Of a stretch of DNA of 64,000 bases, positions 1-13,139 are shown in pieces. Below the pieces are notes generated by a model. It did no database searches. It was not told the origin of the DNA and saw only the letters and a list, made by a program, of their open reading frames with translations. A program made the translations under genes and the position numbers. Source of the stretch: Piper betle (lineage: Eukaryota > Streptophyta > Magnoliopsida > Piperales > Piperaceae); assembly GCA_033002965.1 (NCBI GenBank), contig JAURVB010002516.1:1-64000 (forward strand), in the 5' to 3' direction. Position 1 is the first letter of the stretch, and each line of letters begins with the position of its first letter.

Positions 1-37
1 CAGATCGGGAAGATACAAAACGTAGAAGACAACCGAC

Positions 38-339
38 CCCATCAGATTGACACGGAGGTGAACACTGAGCTCGGTGAAGAGCTCATACATCTGGCCCAGG
101 TCGGCGGCGTTACCGTGGGAGTACAAGAGCGTCAACCTCGCCGCAGGGTTCCTCACATACACCGCAACAATCTCGGTCCCCCGCTTGGTGGCCAGCTTCA
201 CCACCTCCACGTTCTCCCTCGCCGCCACGCCGGTCAGCAGCGCCGCCCCCGTCGCACCGTCCACCGCCACCCCGTACGACGGAGGGGTCGGCGGGAAGAA
301 GGCGAACTTCGCCGCCACCGACGACGTCACCTCCCCCAT
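38..339 (-). CDS. ABHD17-like alpha/beta hydrolase, first coding exon (partial gene)
   Basis: Read on the minus strand from the ATG at 339, this exon encodes about 100 residues starting [17 protein letters not shown]. It contains the segment [17 protein letters not shown], which carries the His-Gly oxyanion region of alpha/beta hydrolases. The N-terminus and this block match the plant ABHD17-type family (serine hydrolases; animal members remove palmitate from membrane proteins). The exon is GC-rich and runs into a GT donor at 37-36, just after Asn-Leu-Met-Gly, where the family continues with a Tyr-Asp-Tyr block. The catalytic Ser, Asp and His lie in later exons beyond the window start. Positions 340 to about 480 look like 5' leader. 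The family call is from recognition; the donor position is inference. Confidence 0.8.
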
Positions 340-479
340 GGCCACCTCCGTTCTCCCTCGTTCCCCGCTCGTTTTTCCTCAGAAAACCGTCGGCAAACGC
401 TAAATCGAAAACTGGGCGGCCGAGAACTGGCCTGGTCGGGGGCAAAGGACGAGCCTTTGGGCGACTCCTAGGAGCTCGG

Positions 480-3400
480 GAGATGAGCTTCAATGATGGA
501 CGGGGAGGAGACGGGGGTTGGTAGGGAGGGATGCTCGGCGGGGTAGAAGGGGCGAGGCACGTGTGTGTAATTATTAAAGTTTGGGGCACTTGATTGGCAA
601 TAAGGTTTTCAACTGTCTCCTTTTTGAAAATTAGAGGAATGTGGGGCCCGTGGTTGAGGGAAAAGGACAATTCCTCTTTACCGCGACATCCGCTGCCGAG
701 CAAATCTTCGACGTTACGTAGTTTCGGTCGAACTGCACTTTTGCCCCTCTTTTATATGAATTTATGAAAATATATGGGAAGAGTTTGCATACTTTATAAA
801 ACATGCTAGACCCTAAGCTTAGGGCTTCAAGGTTGACAATTATTTTTCCGACTTGATTTTGTTTCTAAGTCAGACGATTTCATTTTTGTTGCCCCTCTCG
901 TTAGAACGATGGCAGAAGAAAAAGAAAACCACGTTATTGAAAAAGAAAAAAATAGGTTGATCATGGTAAATATAAATCTATGAAAAAAAAATCTCTTGTT
1001 GTAAAATAAAAATGAAACCATATTATTCAATGAAGAAAAACAAAAAAATTTATTTCTTATTTTCATACAAAGAGTTAAAATATTCAATAAATGATTATTA
1101 TATATATATAGCGGTAAGCGGTGCATCTACATTTTAGCACCGTCTACTATTTTTTTTACCATTTATGATTAATTATTTATAATTATTTTACCTGTTAATA
1201 AATCATTAATAATTAATCATTTTTAATTTGAATACGAAATTCGTTGACAACATAAAATTCATGTCAATATCGTAAAATTTTACCAAATATTTACATAAAA
1301 CAAACCTTTAAAAATATATTAAAATATAAATTTTTTTATGAAATATATTAATAATAGTACTTTTTATTTATATAGATAAATAATACTAAATCTTTATTCT
1401 CAAAAATAAATAATCACCTTGAATAAAATGGTAATTTTGTAAATTGCAACGGTAGAATTCCATCATTATTGTTTTTAAAAAATAAAAACTATGTGATTCA
1501 ATTTATCCTTTTTTTATTATTTTATAATATAAAAAGTGCTAAGTCATTTTGTTTTAATTTAATTTAAAATGGTTGGTAAAACAGTAAGTTGACCAACCAT
1601 TTGTAGCCTTAATGTATTCATATTAAAAAATAAGTTTAGTGAATAAGTTTCAATAATTTACAAAGTAATTTACATTTAAATTTATATAAGGGATTCTAAA
1701 TATCAAGATATAATATAGATGAAAATTATGAAGATAAAAACTTTCACCGTTTAATCTTTGCTATAGTACATGATAAGAAGATAAGATTTATATATTTGAT
1801 TCTAAAGATAAGATGAAAAGGAAAATAACAACACGGCTTTAGCAAAAATATGATATTTAAAAATTAAATATAATAATGGAATTAATTGATTAAAATTTAT
1901 AAGTTATATTTACTCTTCTCTGAACATGATTTATTTAATTTAATCAGCTGCTTGAGATAATTGTCAACCAGTATAATTTTATTAGGTTCATTTCAATTTA
2001 AAAATAAGTACTCAAAATTATTTAATAAAAAGTTAGCAAAATTGGAAAAAAAGTAGATTATAATATTATATAATAATATAAGTGCCACGACATTTCTAAG
2101 GCATTAAGGTGCATTTATTTAAATTGAGAGAAAAATAAAAGACATAGAAATAAATTATTTACGGCTATATTTATTTACTGTTTGAATTGTGTGAAATTTT
2201 AGAATGTAAGCATTTGATTTATTAGTTAGGAACCCTCTTCAAACTATAAAAAACGTAAAAATGAAGTTGTTTTTTTCTAAACTTGTTTTCAAAGTCTAAT
2301 AATTTGACTCATTACAATTGCATCTACAATTTATATAATCCACATCAAACTGTTTTAAATAATGTTTACTAATCTGATGCTCAAGTGATATTAGTCTGTT
2401 ATTATTACTCAATGAGATTATATATAATAATAATTCTCAGTGAATATTTTTTTATGATAAATAAATATATCCATGTGAAGCCAAAATAATATTAGTTTTT
2501 ATGGGAAAATTTTTTGTATACACATTAACAATTGCTCTACAACAAAGATCTTGTGTAGGTTTATGATAAAGTGAAGGGGTTAACGGTGATTTGGCAAAAC
2601 TTAGAGGGGTCTGATTTTGGGAGTGATTATTGAGTCCATTAATTTGTTGAACTGTCTTATCCCAGCCCGACACACGCGTCCGTGAAAAGCGATTCGTGGG
2701 CCCCTCACATCTTTAAAGCTGCGATTTGTTGGAATAAAAAAAGTGTAATCCAACGCCGATTTGAGGGCCCCAACCAGATCTATTTTTTCGCCGGCCCAGA
2801 TTTGAAGCCGTAATTACTAATTACGCTGTTAGAGACAGATGTTTAGAACAACGGTAATTTAATCTCTGTGCCTTTGTTTATGCGGCTAATCACGTTGATT
2901 ATGGAAATGTAGGCGCTTAAATAGCATTGCATGACCATTAATCAATTTTCCAACGAATCGTTAATGTTACTAGATTATACATTAAGTTTATGCCTATAGC
3001 TCTCAATCTCATTCGCAAATTTGTAACCTTTGCCTGGTGACTATTGTTGGGGAATATAACATCTAAAAAATGTTTCAAGTCCTTCAAAACATTTGTAATT
3101 GGAAGAAAAAATAAATTAAAGGATGACAAAAACATGCTAAATTGATAAGCAAATGACATAAGCAGTTCTTTTTACATCAATTCATTCTTAAATATTGGGA
3201 GTTAAATATCACAAGAACCAGTGATTTTTATTTTTTATTCTAATTTATACGAGAGAATTATTCAAAAATTGCTCGAAGGAGTAAAGCATAAACAGTGGAT
3301 GTTTCTCGAGCAACTGGATTGATTTATTATAAAAAAAACAACTGCGTTGAATTTTTCGTCACAAGCTGACCCACCATGCCCACAAATTTATATCGTTCAC

Positions 3401-4190
3401 CCATAAATTGCTTACTATCACACCAATTGATTAGAGAAAATTAACTCGATTAAATATGTATATATATATAATTATAATTATAATGAAATACGGCACCGAG
3501 AGTCTGTCGAATTGTCTCTTTGAGCTTACCAATAGGTGGGATCACAAAGAGAAGCTATTTGCGAGAGGTTTTGAGTTTGATTCTCTTGTAGGTAAGTGTT
3601 TTTCCCCTTTTATAGTGGTACTGGGAAATGTTAATAATACAAACTAAATTTACAATGTATTAAATGGATGCAAGAAAAAAGGGTGTACAAGTATAAAGCT
3701 TATTGAAAAAAAATCATTTAATTTATAATTAGGGATACAATTAAATCAAGCACAGCAAAATACATTCGGCCTACTTTAATTTAAACTCTTACTCATTACT
3801 ATATAATAATAACTTTATAAACTCTGAACGGAGCTTAAACAACGAATTGCTCCTCAAAACTCAAATCTTATACACTTTACCTTACCATAATGTTTAACCC
3901 GACCCTAACATTTTACTCAAAATATTTTTAATCCAAATATTAACAATATATATGTCATTTGGAGTCTGCATATTACATATTATTTTTACTTATTATACAC
4001 TTAAATACCTTACAAAATAATTTTAAAAATTAACTTTGAATTCAATACAATTATCAAATAACTCAACTTGGCTTGGTTTACCTGGGTTCTAGTCAAATTT
4101 GAGCCGGAAAATATTTGGCTTGAGTTGTTCTCCACATGTATTATAAAATATAAATTTCACTAAGTTAAAAATAACTGAACACAAATCAAG
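480..4190. other. AT-rich intergenic DNA
   Basis: No coding feature is supported here. Apart from a mixed-composition stretch near 480-760 (probably the promoter of the hydrolase gene) and another near 2560-2840, it is strongly AT-rich with short TA runs, for example 1097-1112 and 3456-3475. The open frames are short and show no recognisable domain. Confidence 0.6.
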
Positions 4191-4198
4191 CAGTTTAA

Positions 4199-4241
4199 CA
4201 AATAAATAAATAAATAAATAAATAATAAATAAATAAATAAA
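4199..4241. repeat. AAAT-type tetranucleotide microsatellite
   Basis: About ten units of a four-base AAAT repeat, with one interrupted unit in the middle. Confidence 0.9.
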
Positions 4242-4319
4242 TGTGTATATCATGTATTCATAAACTAATATTCCAATTTATAAAAAACCAATCTATACAA
4301 AAGGAAGGAGAATTTAGAA

Positions 4320-4622
4320 TGAAGAAGGATCAGGTGATGGCAGATGTGGACAAGAACAAAAAGATGATGAATACAGTAACAAGTGAAGTAGTAGCAACCG
4401 ACGGCGCCGAGAGGCGGAAGGAAGCTGTTGAAGAATACGAAGAAGAGGAGCTTGGGCATGCTGGTGGGAAGGACCGGAAGTCCATCGTGTTTGTACGCAT
4501 AAAAAATCCAGTATATCTCGAATATGACGGTGTACAACGCCACACAACATGCATACCGAAACGCGCGTTTTGTGTAACTCAAGATTTAGTTGTTTATTGT
4601 CATCATCATAAAAACTGCTGTT
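4320..4622 (+). CDS. Hypothetical short ORF, about 100 aa, not recognised
   Basis: An ATG at 4320 opens a 100-residue frame that is rich in Lys, Glu and Asp in its first half (MADVDKNKK, then EEYEEEELGHAGGKDRK). It sits in an AT-rich region but is itself of mixed base composition, which makes it stand out. The second half (VFVRIKNPVYLEYDGVQ, then Cys- and His-rich residues) resembles no family I know. A long open frame also exists on the opposite strand, so coding status is uncertain. It could be the remnant of an exon. Confidence 0.25.
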
Positions 4623-4780
4623 AGCGGCCATGGTAGTCAGCACGTTGGCGTCGCAGATAAAGTGTTGGAGGGGCGAAGGGGATAGCCCAGCCGTTTTTAT
4701 GATTGGTAATAATTTCCACAATTAATAGAGATTAAGGAAAATAAAAATTAATCATAACAATCAATTATATTCCAAGACTT

Positions 4781-4864
4781 TACTTTGTTTTTTTATTAAT
4801 TAATCCTTTTCCACGAATCCTATACTTTGTTTTTTATTAATTAATCATTTTCCAAGAATCCTAA
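4781..4864. repeat. Two-copy tandem repeat, about 42-bp unit
   Basis: Units 4781-4822 and 4823-4864 share the pattern TACTTTGTTT, a T-run, ATTAATTAAT and TTTTCCA.GAATCCTA, with only a few differences. Confidence 0.75.
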
Positions 4865-4869
4865 AATAT

Positions 4870-7400
4870 AAGTTTCAACTTTTGAAGGGAACATAAAAAC
4901 TAATTTCTTTTCGAAGTAAGTTTCTACGATTGCATCAAAATATGGAAATTCACAAGTGAAATTTTTTCATAATCAGTGAATCATATGCTTTCTCAAGAGT
5001 AATCCATATCCAATCCACTAGGGAAGGAACCACTTATTTATCCTTTAAAAATAAAAACAAAGGATTAATGAATTTGTTCATGCCTTCCACCGCTATAATG
5101 TGTATTATTGTATGAGTTAATTACTCGCTTAACTCGCACGATGTGCGGCGATATATGATTTTTAATTATTTATTATTTTTATATTTATATTTTTGATTGA
5201 TTTAAATTTTAATGAAATTTAAAATTGAATTTATATATAACATCATTTTTAATAATATTTATTTAAATTACTTGATTTATTTTATAGGAGATATTTGTTC
5301 ATAGTAATCTTATAGATTATATTTATTTTTTAAAAATTTAATAACTTAGTATTTTATTTGATATTCATAAATTTGTTAATATAAAAAACCTACTTAATTA
5401 TTTAAAAAAATTAGAATAGGGTTTAATTTTAGATGATTTAGATTTTCTACTTCTAATTGTAATAATGAGGGGTGCATTTATAATTTCAGTTATTTTAAAT
5501 ACAAAATAAAGAATAATGTCATAAAATAGTTAAAAGATATCTGGCAAATTTTAATTAAACTAATATTTTTATAAGTAAGAAATAAAGGGGTAATATTATA
5601 AAATATTTAAAGGATATGCAACAACATCATATTAAAAGAAAGTAAATTTGCATTTCGCATACTTTTAAGAATAAGAGATAAAGAATGATATCATGAAATG
5701 ATTAAAAGATCCGTGATAAATCTTAATTAAACTAGACTTTTTGTAAATAGGAAATAAAGGGATAACATTATAAAATATTTTAAGGGACACGTGGCAGCAT
5801 CACATTAAAATTCATATAGAGAATAATATCACAAAATAATTAAAAGATAAGTGATAAATCCTAATTCAACTAAAACTTTTGTAGATAAGAATTAAAAAGG
5901 GTAATATTACAAAATATTTAAAAGGATATGCGGTAGTGCCACATTATAAGTAGTTAGTTTGAAGGATGTGGTAGAAATACTGCATTAAAAATCCTCAGTT
6001 TTATATATTACTATAAAATAGTACTAAGCTTATAGAAATTTTTCTCTCCCTATTTTCAAATTTTAAAACCATGATATAATTAATAACTTTTTTATACACA
6101 ATAATTACGTTCTTAAAGAAGAATTTGTGAGTACATGTGATGAATTTTTTTAATGTATGTGTGTTATTCAAAAAAAAATTAATGAAGATTTGATGCACAA
6201 TTGTCTACCTTCTTACATAAAAGTCTAAAAGTCTGAGTTTTTTCCGTTTTTGTTATGTTTCTGCATTTCTTGCGTTGTGATTAAATATTTTAACCCCATA
6301 AGAATTTTATGGGCCAATTATACTTACCTAATTTTAAAATACTACTACTATTTATTATTTTTAGGAAATCTTTGAGTATAACATGGATAAATTTTAATAT
6401 ATTTATAATTATATCACTTAAAATAAATTTTCTATTTAATATAAATATTATTATTATTTATTATAAGTAAAGTGTTGGAGCATAACTCTACCTACATTAA
6501 GAATTTTAAAATATTTGTTATTTTATTAGTTATTCAATTCAAATTAAATTTATTATTTACTATATATTCTTAATATATATTTTTACATATTTAACTTATT
6601 TATTTTTATTTGTTATTGCCAAAAAAATTAGTGTATACTTCTATCTGAATTAGAAATCTTTAAAAATTCATTTAATTTAATTACTAGGATTTTTACTTTT
6701 AACATTTGTGAGCGGCTATAGTTTTTGCTAAATTAAATAAATATTCAATGTTTTATTAAAAAATAATATAGAACAATATTTTTTGAAATTAATTTTTTAT
6801 ATTCTTAATAAATATTATATTAATAAGTTTTAAATGTACCTCATTCATGTGTCAAATATAAATAATAATAATTATTTAAATCCATTATATATAGGCAATA
6901 TCCTCTTGCACCGACGTTGAAAGAAATATGTTTATAGTGAGGGAAAACTATAACCATTTTGGCGTGCCTTTATTAATTTTGGTAGGTCAGATTCTTGACC
7001 CGAACTGTTAAGAGAATTAATAATATGGAAAATTGGGAATCGAAATGTCTACCAGAAATCAGGAGATTACATAAATTATTAAATTTCTGGTCAACGGTTT
7101 TATTATTATAATAAAAACTAAAATAAAAAATTGCAGGATAAAGTGGTAAAAATGAATAAAAATAATAAGATATAAGTTCAAGTCCTTTCTTGTATAATTT
7201 TATTGCTAAGCACACGCCGAGTTAAGCTCGGACAAAAAGCTATCACACCCATGATCTGGCCATGGCCAAATTAGAATTTATTATCACCTCTATCTTAAAT
7301 ACTTCATTAACTTTATACATGAACATCACCCCAGACTGAACTAAAAGTCGAAGAAAACAGGAACATTTTAACTACATTAATTTATTCTCAATGAACGATT
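4870..7400. other. AT-rich intergenic DNA with repeat-derived segments
   Basis: No gene is supported. A GC blip at about 5128-5150 (ACTCGCACGATGTGCGGCG) begins a very AT-rich stretch that includes the degenerate repeats at 5505-5960. The rest is low complexity. Confidence 0.6.
5505..5960. repeat. Degenerate tandem array, three units of about 135-175 bp
   Basis: Three successive blocks share an order of submotifs: GAATRATRTCA.AAAAT, then TTAAAAGAT, then a TAATT.AACTA block, then AAAGGG.TAA.ATTA.AAAATATTTAA, then GGA.A.G. They start near 5509, 5684 and 5821 and end near 5622, 5795 and 5935. The unit length varies because of internal indels. Confidence 0.65.
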
Positions 7401-7455
7401 ATGGGTAACCAAATTTATGAGGGCAAAGGCATGCTTGATTATCCATGTAAGCATT

Positions 7456-9256
7456 CTAAGGCTCTGTAAGTTGCTTCACAGTGAAAGGAGTGCAAATTGA
7501 AGGAGATTGATCGAAACAATCAGCCGCAAAGTAAGAGTGCACCCTCTCTGACCAGTGAATTGCATCAAAGTAGAGGAAGTCATCCCTATCTTCACAAACT
7601 TTCCCACCCGGCATGCAAAGGCCAAGTACTATGTCACAACATGGTTTCCTTTGTTCTTCATAACCTGTGCAGTTAAAATCACAACAGAAACATAATGTGA
7701 TATCACAATATACTAATTTTGCTTTCATTTGTGATCAGTATAAGGAAGTCACCATATTTTTGAGGGTTAAGATTCATGTCAAGAGTGATGTTATAGGTTG
7801 CCCCAAGAACACTTTTGACCCTTTGAGTGGAGAACCAAGACTCGACACCATTTTCTGAAGCATTAAATTGTACAAGAGGACAAGCCCGTTAACAGTTTCC
7901 GTACAAGTTTCGAAAGAATTCAAGGTGTTGAGAACTATTGGAAAGCACCCAGTTGGGGGTATGTCAAATACCACAAATTTTCTGGCACCTAAATTGTATA
8001 GTCTCTGTACCATCACATATAATTAAATAACAATAAGGTAAGAAGTTAAAAAATTATAATTAGAGAAGTGGCATTTGGTAAATGGTAATATTGAAATGGA
8101 TGGATTAATATTGCTCCAATTCACCTTAAGAAGTAGAGATAACCTGCCACAAGCAGCTGGGCAAAATGTTGAGGGGATGTATAAGAGGCTACTGTTGTAC
8201 AAATCAGGTTGCAAGTAGTTGTTGATGTAGTCATTTGTTCCAACATTGATGGTGAAGATGGACTTGGCCAGATACTTCTTGAAGTGAACTTTTGTGAAAT
8301 GCGTCTTAAAATCACTCACTGTTGATTGGAAGTAGTCCACCTGCTAGCTCAGAGGCAAGCAAATGCCCTGCATGCTCAACCACAAACACAAGGTGCATTA
8401 ACTCCATCGTTACATTATCTCTCTGGCGAGAGATCAGACTCAGTAATGATATGAAGTCCGAGCTGTGTTGGGACTTCACCAATCTTTGGCCCGTTTCGTT
8501 AAGAACAGAACATGCTCATGAGGCATAGTTCACTCCAGTCAATGGCTTCTTCTTACCTTGGAGACCAAGGTAGGGTGGTGCATGGGGTTGGTAGTCCAAG
8601 CTGCTCAGCGACACACAGTGGAAACAGTATCTGTGTCATTCTATACATATTTGCTTGAGAGTGATGATGAAGGTATAGTAGGAGATAAACATGTTGTCTA
8701 TTACTCCTTGTGCTAACAGGGTATAGTCTTTCTCCATAAGAGGTCTTGAATTTCTGTCAACCCCTTTTTTCTAATGAGAGTGCTAACCATTTCCTAACTT
8801 TGATCTATTAGAAAACATGATATTTGTACCGCCAAATTTATCCCTAAAACTCTAACTAAATTGTCACAAAAACACCATAACAAAAATTTCCGTTTTTTTG
8901 GTAACAGATATTGTATAGTTAGTGACGCCATATTTTCTATACATAGTGAACTGTTTTGGGGTGCATGTGGCTGTAGTTGTAAGTGTAAGAGGTGTTTGCT
9001 TCTTACCGAGGAAATAGACGATGGTCTTGACATTGGTGAATCTTCCAGTGGGAGTGCCTCCGGTGAAATCAATTCCATAGTGGGTAGTTCGTTTTCACCA
9101 TTGTAAGGAGATGTTGTTGTTGCCACTTTCTGTCACCGAAGCACCAAAGCAGTAAAGGGCAGGAGCAAGAGGGCAGTGTAGCTTGTTTGAAGCTGCTAGA
9201 TTGAAGAGGAAGGGGAGGGCGGCCATGAAAAGGATGGAAAATGATTTCTTCATCAT
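7456..9256 (-). pseudogene. GDSL esterase/lipase pseudogene, copy 1 (five exons)
   Basis: A GDSL (SGNH) hydrolase relic. Intact plant members are secreted esterases of about 360 residues. Inferred exons are 9256-9007, 8608-8480, 8367-8125, 8004-7753 and 7664-7456, which sum to about 361 codons, the family's usual size. Exon 1 starts with a signal peptide (MMKKSFSILFMAALPFLF). Block I reads FGASVTESGNNN, with the GDS Asp changed to Ala but Ser kept. Block III is GTNDYINNYL, and block V keeps DAIH. The lesions are clear: a TGA in exon 1 after block I, loss of the AG acceptor before exon 2 (TCG where copy 2 has CAG), a frameshift in exon 2, a TGA replacing Gly in block II (NYAS*A), a TAG near the start of exon 3 and a frameshift late in exon 4. 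A functional protein is very unlikely. Confidence 0.88.
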
Positions 9257-9364
9257 CTCGCTTTCGGCTTGGAATGTATATATCAAGCTATATTTTATCG
9301 GAGAAGTTGATGGTTTGCATGTGCTTATTTGTAGTGGGCAGTCCTGGTAGTGTGGTAAATACAA

Positions 9365-10560
9365 ATTAAGCTATTACCTGGGTTTTAATGTATATAAAAT
9401 ACATAAATGCAAAAGAACCAACATGCCGGCTTAAGCACATTGGACGAGTGCAAATTGTAGGTTTGTTAGAATTCTTAGTTAATACCAGTGGATTAATGAG
9501 CACATTCTTCATCTTGTCTGACGTTATCCTCCTACTAAACAATTTTTAGCCATAGACGAAGTTCTCCTTCAAAATAAATGTACCAATCACATATATAAGT
9601 ATGATTTATTATCTCAAAGTTGGTGATTGATCATGAGTAGTTGCAGGTATCCTACCAGATTAAGCTTTGATCTTTGTCATGGTTCAAGGTTCTAATCTAG
9701 TGTAAATTTAAGAAAAATACATTTTTAGTTATTTTGGCACTTGTTAGCTTTCACATTGTTATCATTGTACTATTCCGAGAGTACTATTTTCCTTATCATT
9801 TAATATAACCTTAAATTTTCTGAGAAAAGTTATATATATGTATATATATATTTAAGAAATGTACAGTTTCTGGCCAGCATTTTCTTCCTAGCGTAGTTAT
9901 AATATTTATGCTATATATGTTGAAGTAAATAATGAGAGATGGTCCTAAATAAACAATGAATAGAGATTAATTTTGACTCCATTATGGCTAATTAAATTCC
10001 CCAAGTGGTAAGCAGTGTGTGAACGATCTACCATCATTACTAAGTATTTTTAAGAAAAAATTTTTAAATGGGAACTTCGATTAGAGATGCCAATGCTTGC
10101 ACACATGTACGCCGTAGCCTCTTGATAAATATGATATTGCCCTAACAGAAGTTAGCCCAAACCTAATCATATTTTACGGTCAAGATGCTATGTCATACGC
10201 AACCTATTTTTTAATTTTAGATATCTATGTTAGAGATAAACCTTGCCTCCAAATTTAAATATATATTTATATTAAATAAAAAAATAAACTATAATGATCT
10301 GATTTATTATTAAAGTAAATAATAATTAATTAGTTCTGGAATGTGCCATGCAATGTATTGGCTCACGTAAAAAGTTGATCGTTACGAGAACAAATTTTAA
10401 TGGCGAATTTATCGTCGTTAATATCTTGTTTTCTGATTCGCATATCGTATAAAAATATATTGATGGCAACACGTCACACAAGTTTCAAGTCATGATTCTC
10501 GTTTATTATCATTAACTTTCATTTGCACTCATATATATGTGGAGTGCTCACAAAAGATTG
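9365..10560. other. Intergenic spacer between the GDSL pseudogenes
   Basis: AT-rich DNA between the two GDSL relics, with a short TA-rich run at about 9832-9850. No coding or structural feature recognised. Confidence 0.6.
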
Positions 10561-10571
10561 ATCATAAGGTT

Positions 10572-12075
10572 CTATGCTTGTGCGAGCTGTTTGACAGTGA
10601 GGGGACAGCAAATAGAAGATTGATCGAAACAACTGTTAGCAAAGATGGACTAGATGGCCTCTGTTGGGTGAGTTGCATCGAAAGATATATATGTACTCCT
10701 ATCTTGGCACACTGCTCCGCCTGGAATACATGTTCCCATATTATTTACAGCACAACATGGTACAGTTTCTGCTTGAAAACCTGCAAGATTTATGAATATC
10801 GTTATTCATTTTGACTCCATGATCAAGATATACAGATGAATTATAAATGGAGATTATTATTGGAACTAACTAATTAATCAACTTACCGAATTGGGTCGGA
10901 TTAAGATTGATGGTCAGGGCCAAGTTAAAGGAGGCCCCGAAAGTAAATTTTGATCTTGGGAGATTTGTTTCGAGCTGGGGCAGCCTCTGCTCAAGCTGTT
11001 AGCTGTAAAAGCTAACCAGTTACCCGCGGAGTTTATAAATGCAACAATGGCAGGTATGCACCCTACTTCTCCAATATCAAACGCCACAAACTTTCTTGCT
11101 CCAAGCCCGTTGAGTCTCTGCAACATGTAGCATGAATAGACACCAACAGCATTAGAAGTCATAATGGTTAATATATGACAATTTAGTGGTCATTTTATTT
11201 ACCTCCAACTGTTGAGAGAACCTGTCCTCAAGTAGTTGAGAAAATTGTTGAGGAGTTAATGTGCTAGTGTTGTAGTAATGTGGCTGCAGACAATTGTTGA
11301 AATAGTCATTTGATCCAATTGAGGTTACAAAGATAGATTCTGCAAGGTACGTTTTTTAGGTGAGTTGTTGGAGGGGGTTCTTCCTCTTTAGCTGTCTTAT
11401 AGTTTCTTCAAAGTAATCTATCTGTTTACGCAGTGGCAAGCATTGTCCCTGCATCGCAAACAAGTCTCTTATTAGTTGAAAAAAGTTAGGCACCCTTGTT
11501 TGCATGATCATGAACTCCAGTTTAAGTGATTGGTTTGGGAAGTTTACCACTCTTTTCCAGTTTCATCAAGGCTGCCACATGATGCTGATGCATAGTTAAC
11601 ACCTGTTAGAGGCTTCATCTTCCCAACAAATCCAAGACATGGTGGAGGAAAAGGTAGTCCCAGTTTCTCAGCTGCAAAAAACATTCAAGACATTTGATTG
11701 GTCAAGACCCATAAAGAAAAAGATTAGGAAAGCTTAAACTAATAGCACTGAGAATATTTAACACTAGTGATCTTGATTATAGTTAATTTGTGTCTAATAA
11801 CATTTCATGGATTCTAACCAAATGAATCCACAATTATGCTGTTCTTGGTGAACTATCCAGTAGGTCCATTGACAAAATCAATACCATAAGGAGAGAAATT
11901 TGCTCTTGACACAGTCTGGAGATAATTTTTGTTGCCGCTGTCAAAGATAGAATCACCAAAACAATAAATGGCCAGCGCCGTCAACTGTTTGTTGGAGGTT
12001 GCTTGGTAACAAAAGGAGAAGGTTGAAGCAAAGGGCAGGCAAGTAGTTCTTCAAGTTCATCATCTTTGCTGCCAT
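10572..12075 (-). pseudogene. GDSL esterase/lipase pseudogene, copy 2 (five exons)
   Basis: A tandem paralogue of the GDSL relic about 1.3 kb away, with the same exon plan: 12075-11819, 11671-11548, 11448-11203, 11117-10887 and 10780-10572. The last exon is 209 bp in both copies. Here block I is intact (FGDSIFDSG), exon 2 keeps its CAG acceptor and block III reads IGSNDYFNN. The lesions differ from copy 1: a frameshift between the signal peptide and block I, a TAG in place of Arg in the GPTGRF motif, Gly to Ala in block II (NYASAS), a TAA in exon 3 and a TAG after FDATHPTEAI in exon 5. The DATH catalytic motif survives. The start could be the ATG at 12075 or 12105. Because the stops differ, the two copies died independently. 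Confidence 0.88.
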
Positions 12076-12179
12076 TGTTTTAGTGTGGAAGACGATCTTG
12101 CTCATGGAAAGAACTAGTATCCTTCTTTCTTTAGTATATATAGAGATGCATCGAGTGCTTTGCTTGTTCAATACATTAG

Positions 12180-13060
12180 TTGACGTGCAGGCTCAAATTG
12201 ATGATGCATGAATACAAGCATTAAAACAAAGGTGGAGGTCTAATAAACTAAGGACGCAATTTGATAGACGATAACGTCGAATATCCAATTAACTGTTTTT
12301 TGACTAAAAAATATTCACAATTTTTTGGAGCAGATAAATCGATAGACAAGCTTAATAAAGAAAAAAGATTTGTATTTATAAAGCTTATAAATTTATATTA
12401 AAACTACGTGGAAAAAAAGGAGCATTAAAAAAACTTAAATTAAGCCGTTATGGGTTAATTATGCTTGTTAGGAAAAGTTTAGATTAGTGCCATGAAATTT
12501 CTTAGAGAAGATTGGTTTTTGAAACTATTTTGAGCTGCAAGATATCAGATAACTTTTTTATCACAAAGTACAAAGCATTTAGAGTTCGTTAATTTGATAT
12601 ATGGAGCAAGAGCTTATTTAGTGTCCAGTTTTCTTGATACTTAAACATAAAAAGGCTGCGATTGATGGTGAACTTGAGTTTTGAACAGATAATAAATTTA
12701 AAAATCTTCTTTGCAAGGGTTCAACACAGCTGTAGCAGTCGCGTTAACAGTTTTGAAGAAGCCATGTTGAATCCAATAATCTGATGTTAGTAGAGAAGCT
12801 TTTGCTTCCAATGGATTATAGTTTATTGATTTGAAGAGTCCACGTTTTTGGGCTAGTTTTGTTGGTCATTCTTTTATGATTCCATGCAAGTTAAAATATT
12901 TATGAAAACTAAGAAGCCAGGAGGCAGAAACAGGGCAGTCTGGACTGGTGAAGCATGATATTTCAATTTTAAGAAGAGAAAAAGATTTCCCTGCCATGCA
13001 ATGACCACTCCGTTGCTATTTCAAAAGGGAAATGAATGAAACTAAAATGTATTCGTAATA
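12180..13060. other. Intergenic DNA, no feature seen
   Basis: AT-rich sequence upstream of the second GDSL relic. No open frame of note and no recognised repeat. Confidence 0.55.
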
Positions 13061-13139
13061 TTGATCTGATCTTCAGAATCCACTCCTAAATGCTATGCTT
13101 TCAACTTCCATCAACTCAAGAATCATAAAAGAAAAGCAA

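Noticed and set aside
110..703. 197-codon minus frame over the start of the window
   Set aside because: It overlaps the ABHD17-like exon in a different frame, is Gly/Arg-rich from GC bias and runs into promoter sequence. The family-matching frame starts at 339.
827..1126. AT-rich minus frame of 99 codons, and similar frames at 2452-2673, 2938-3159, 6001-6198 and 6973-7215
   Set aside because: Phe/Leu/Ile/Lys-rich chance frames in AT-rich DNA with no motif or repeat conservation.
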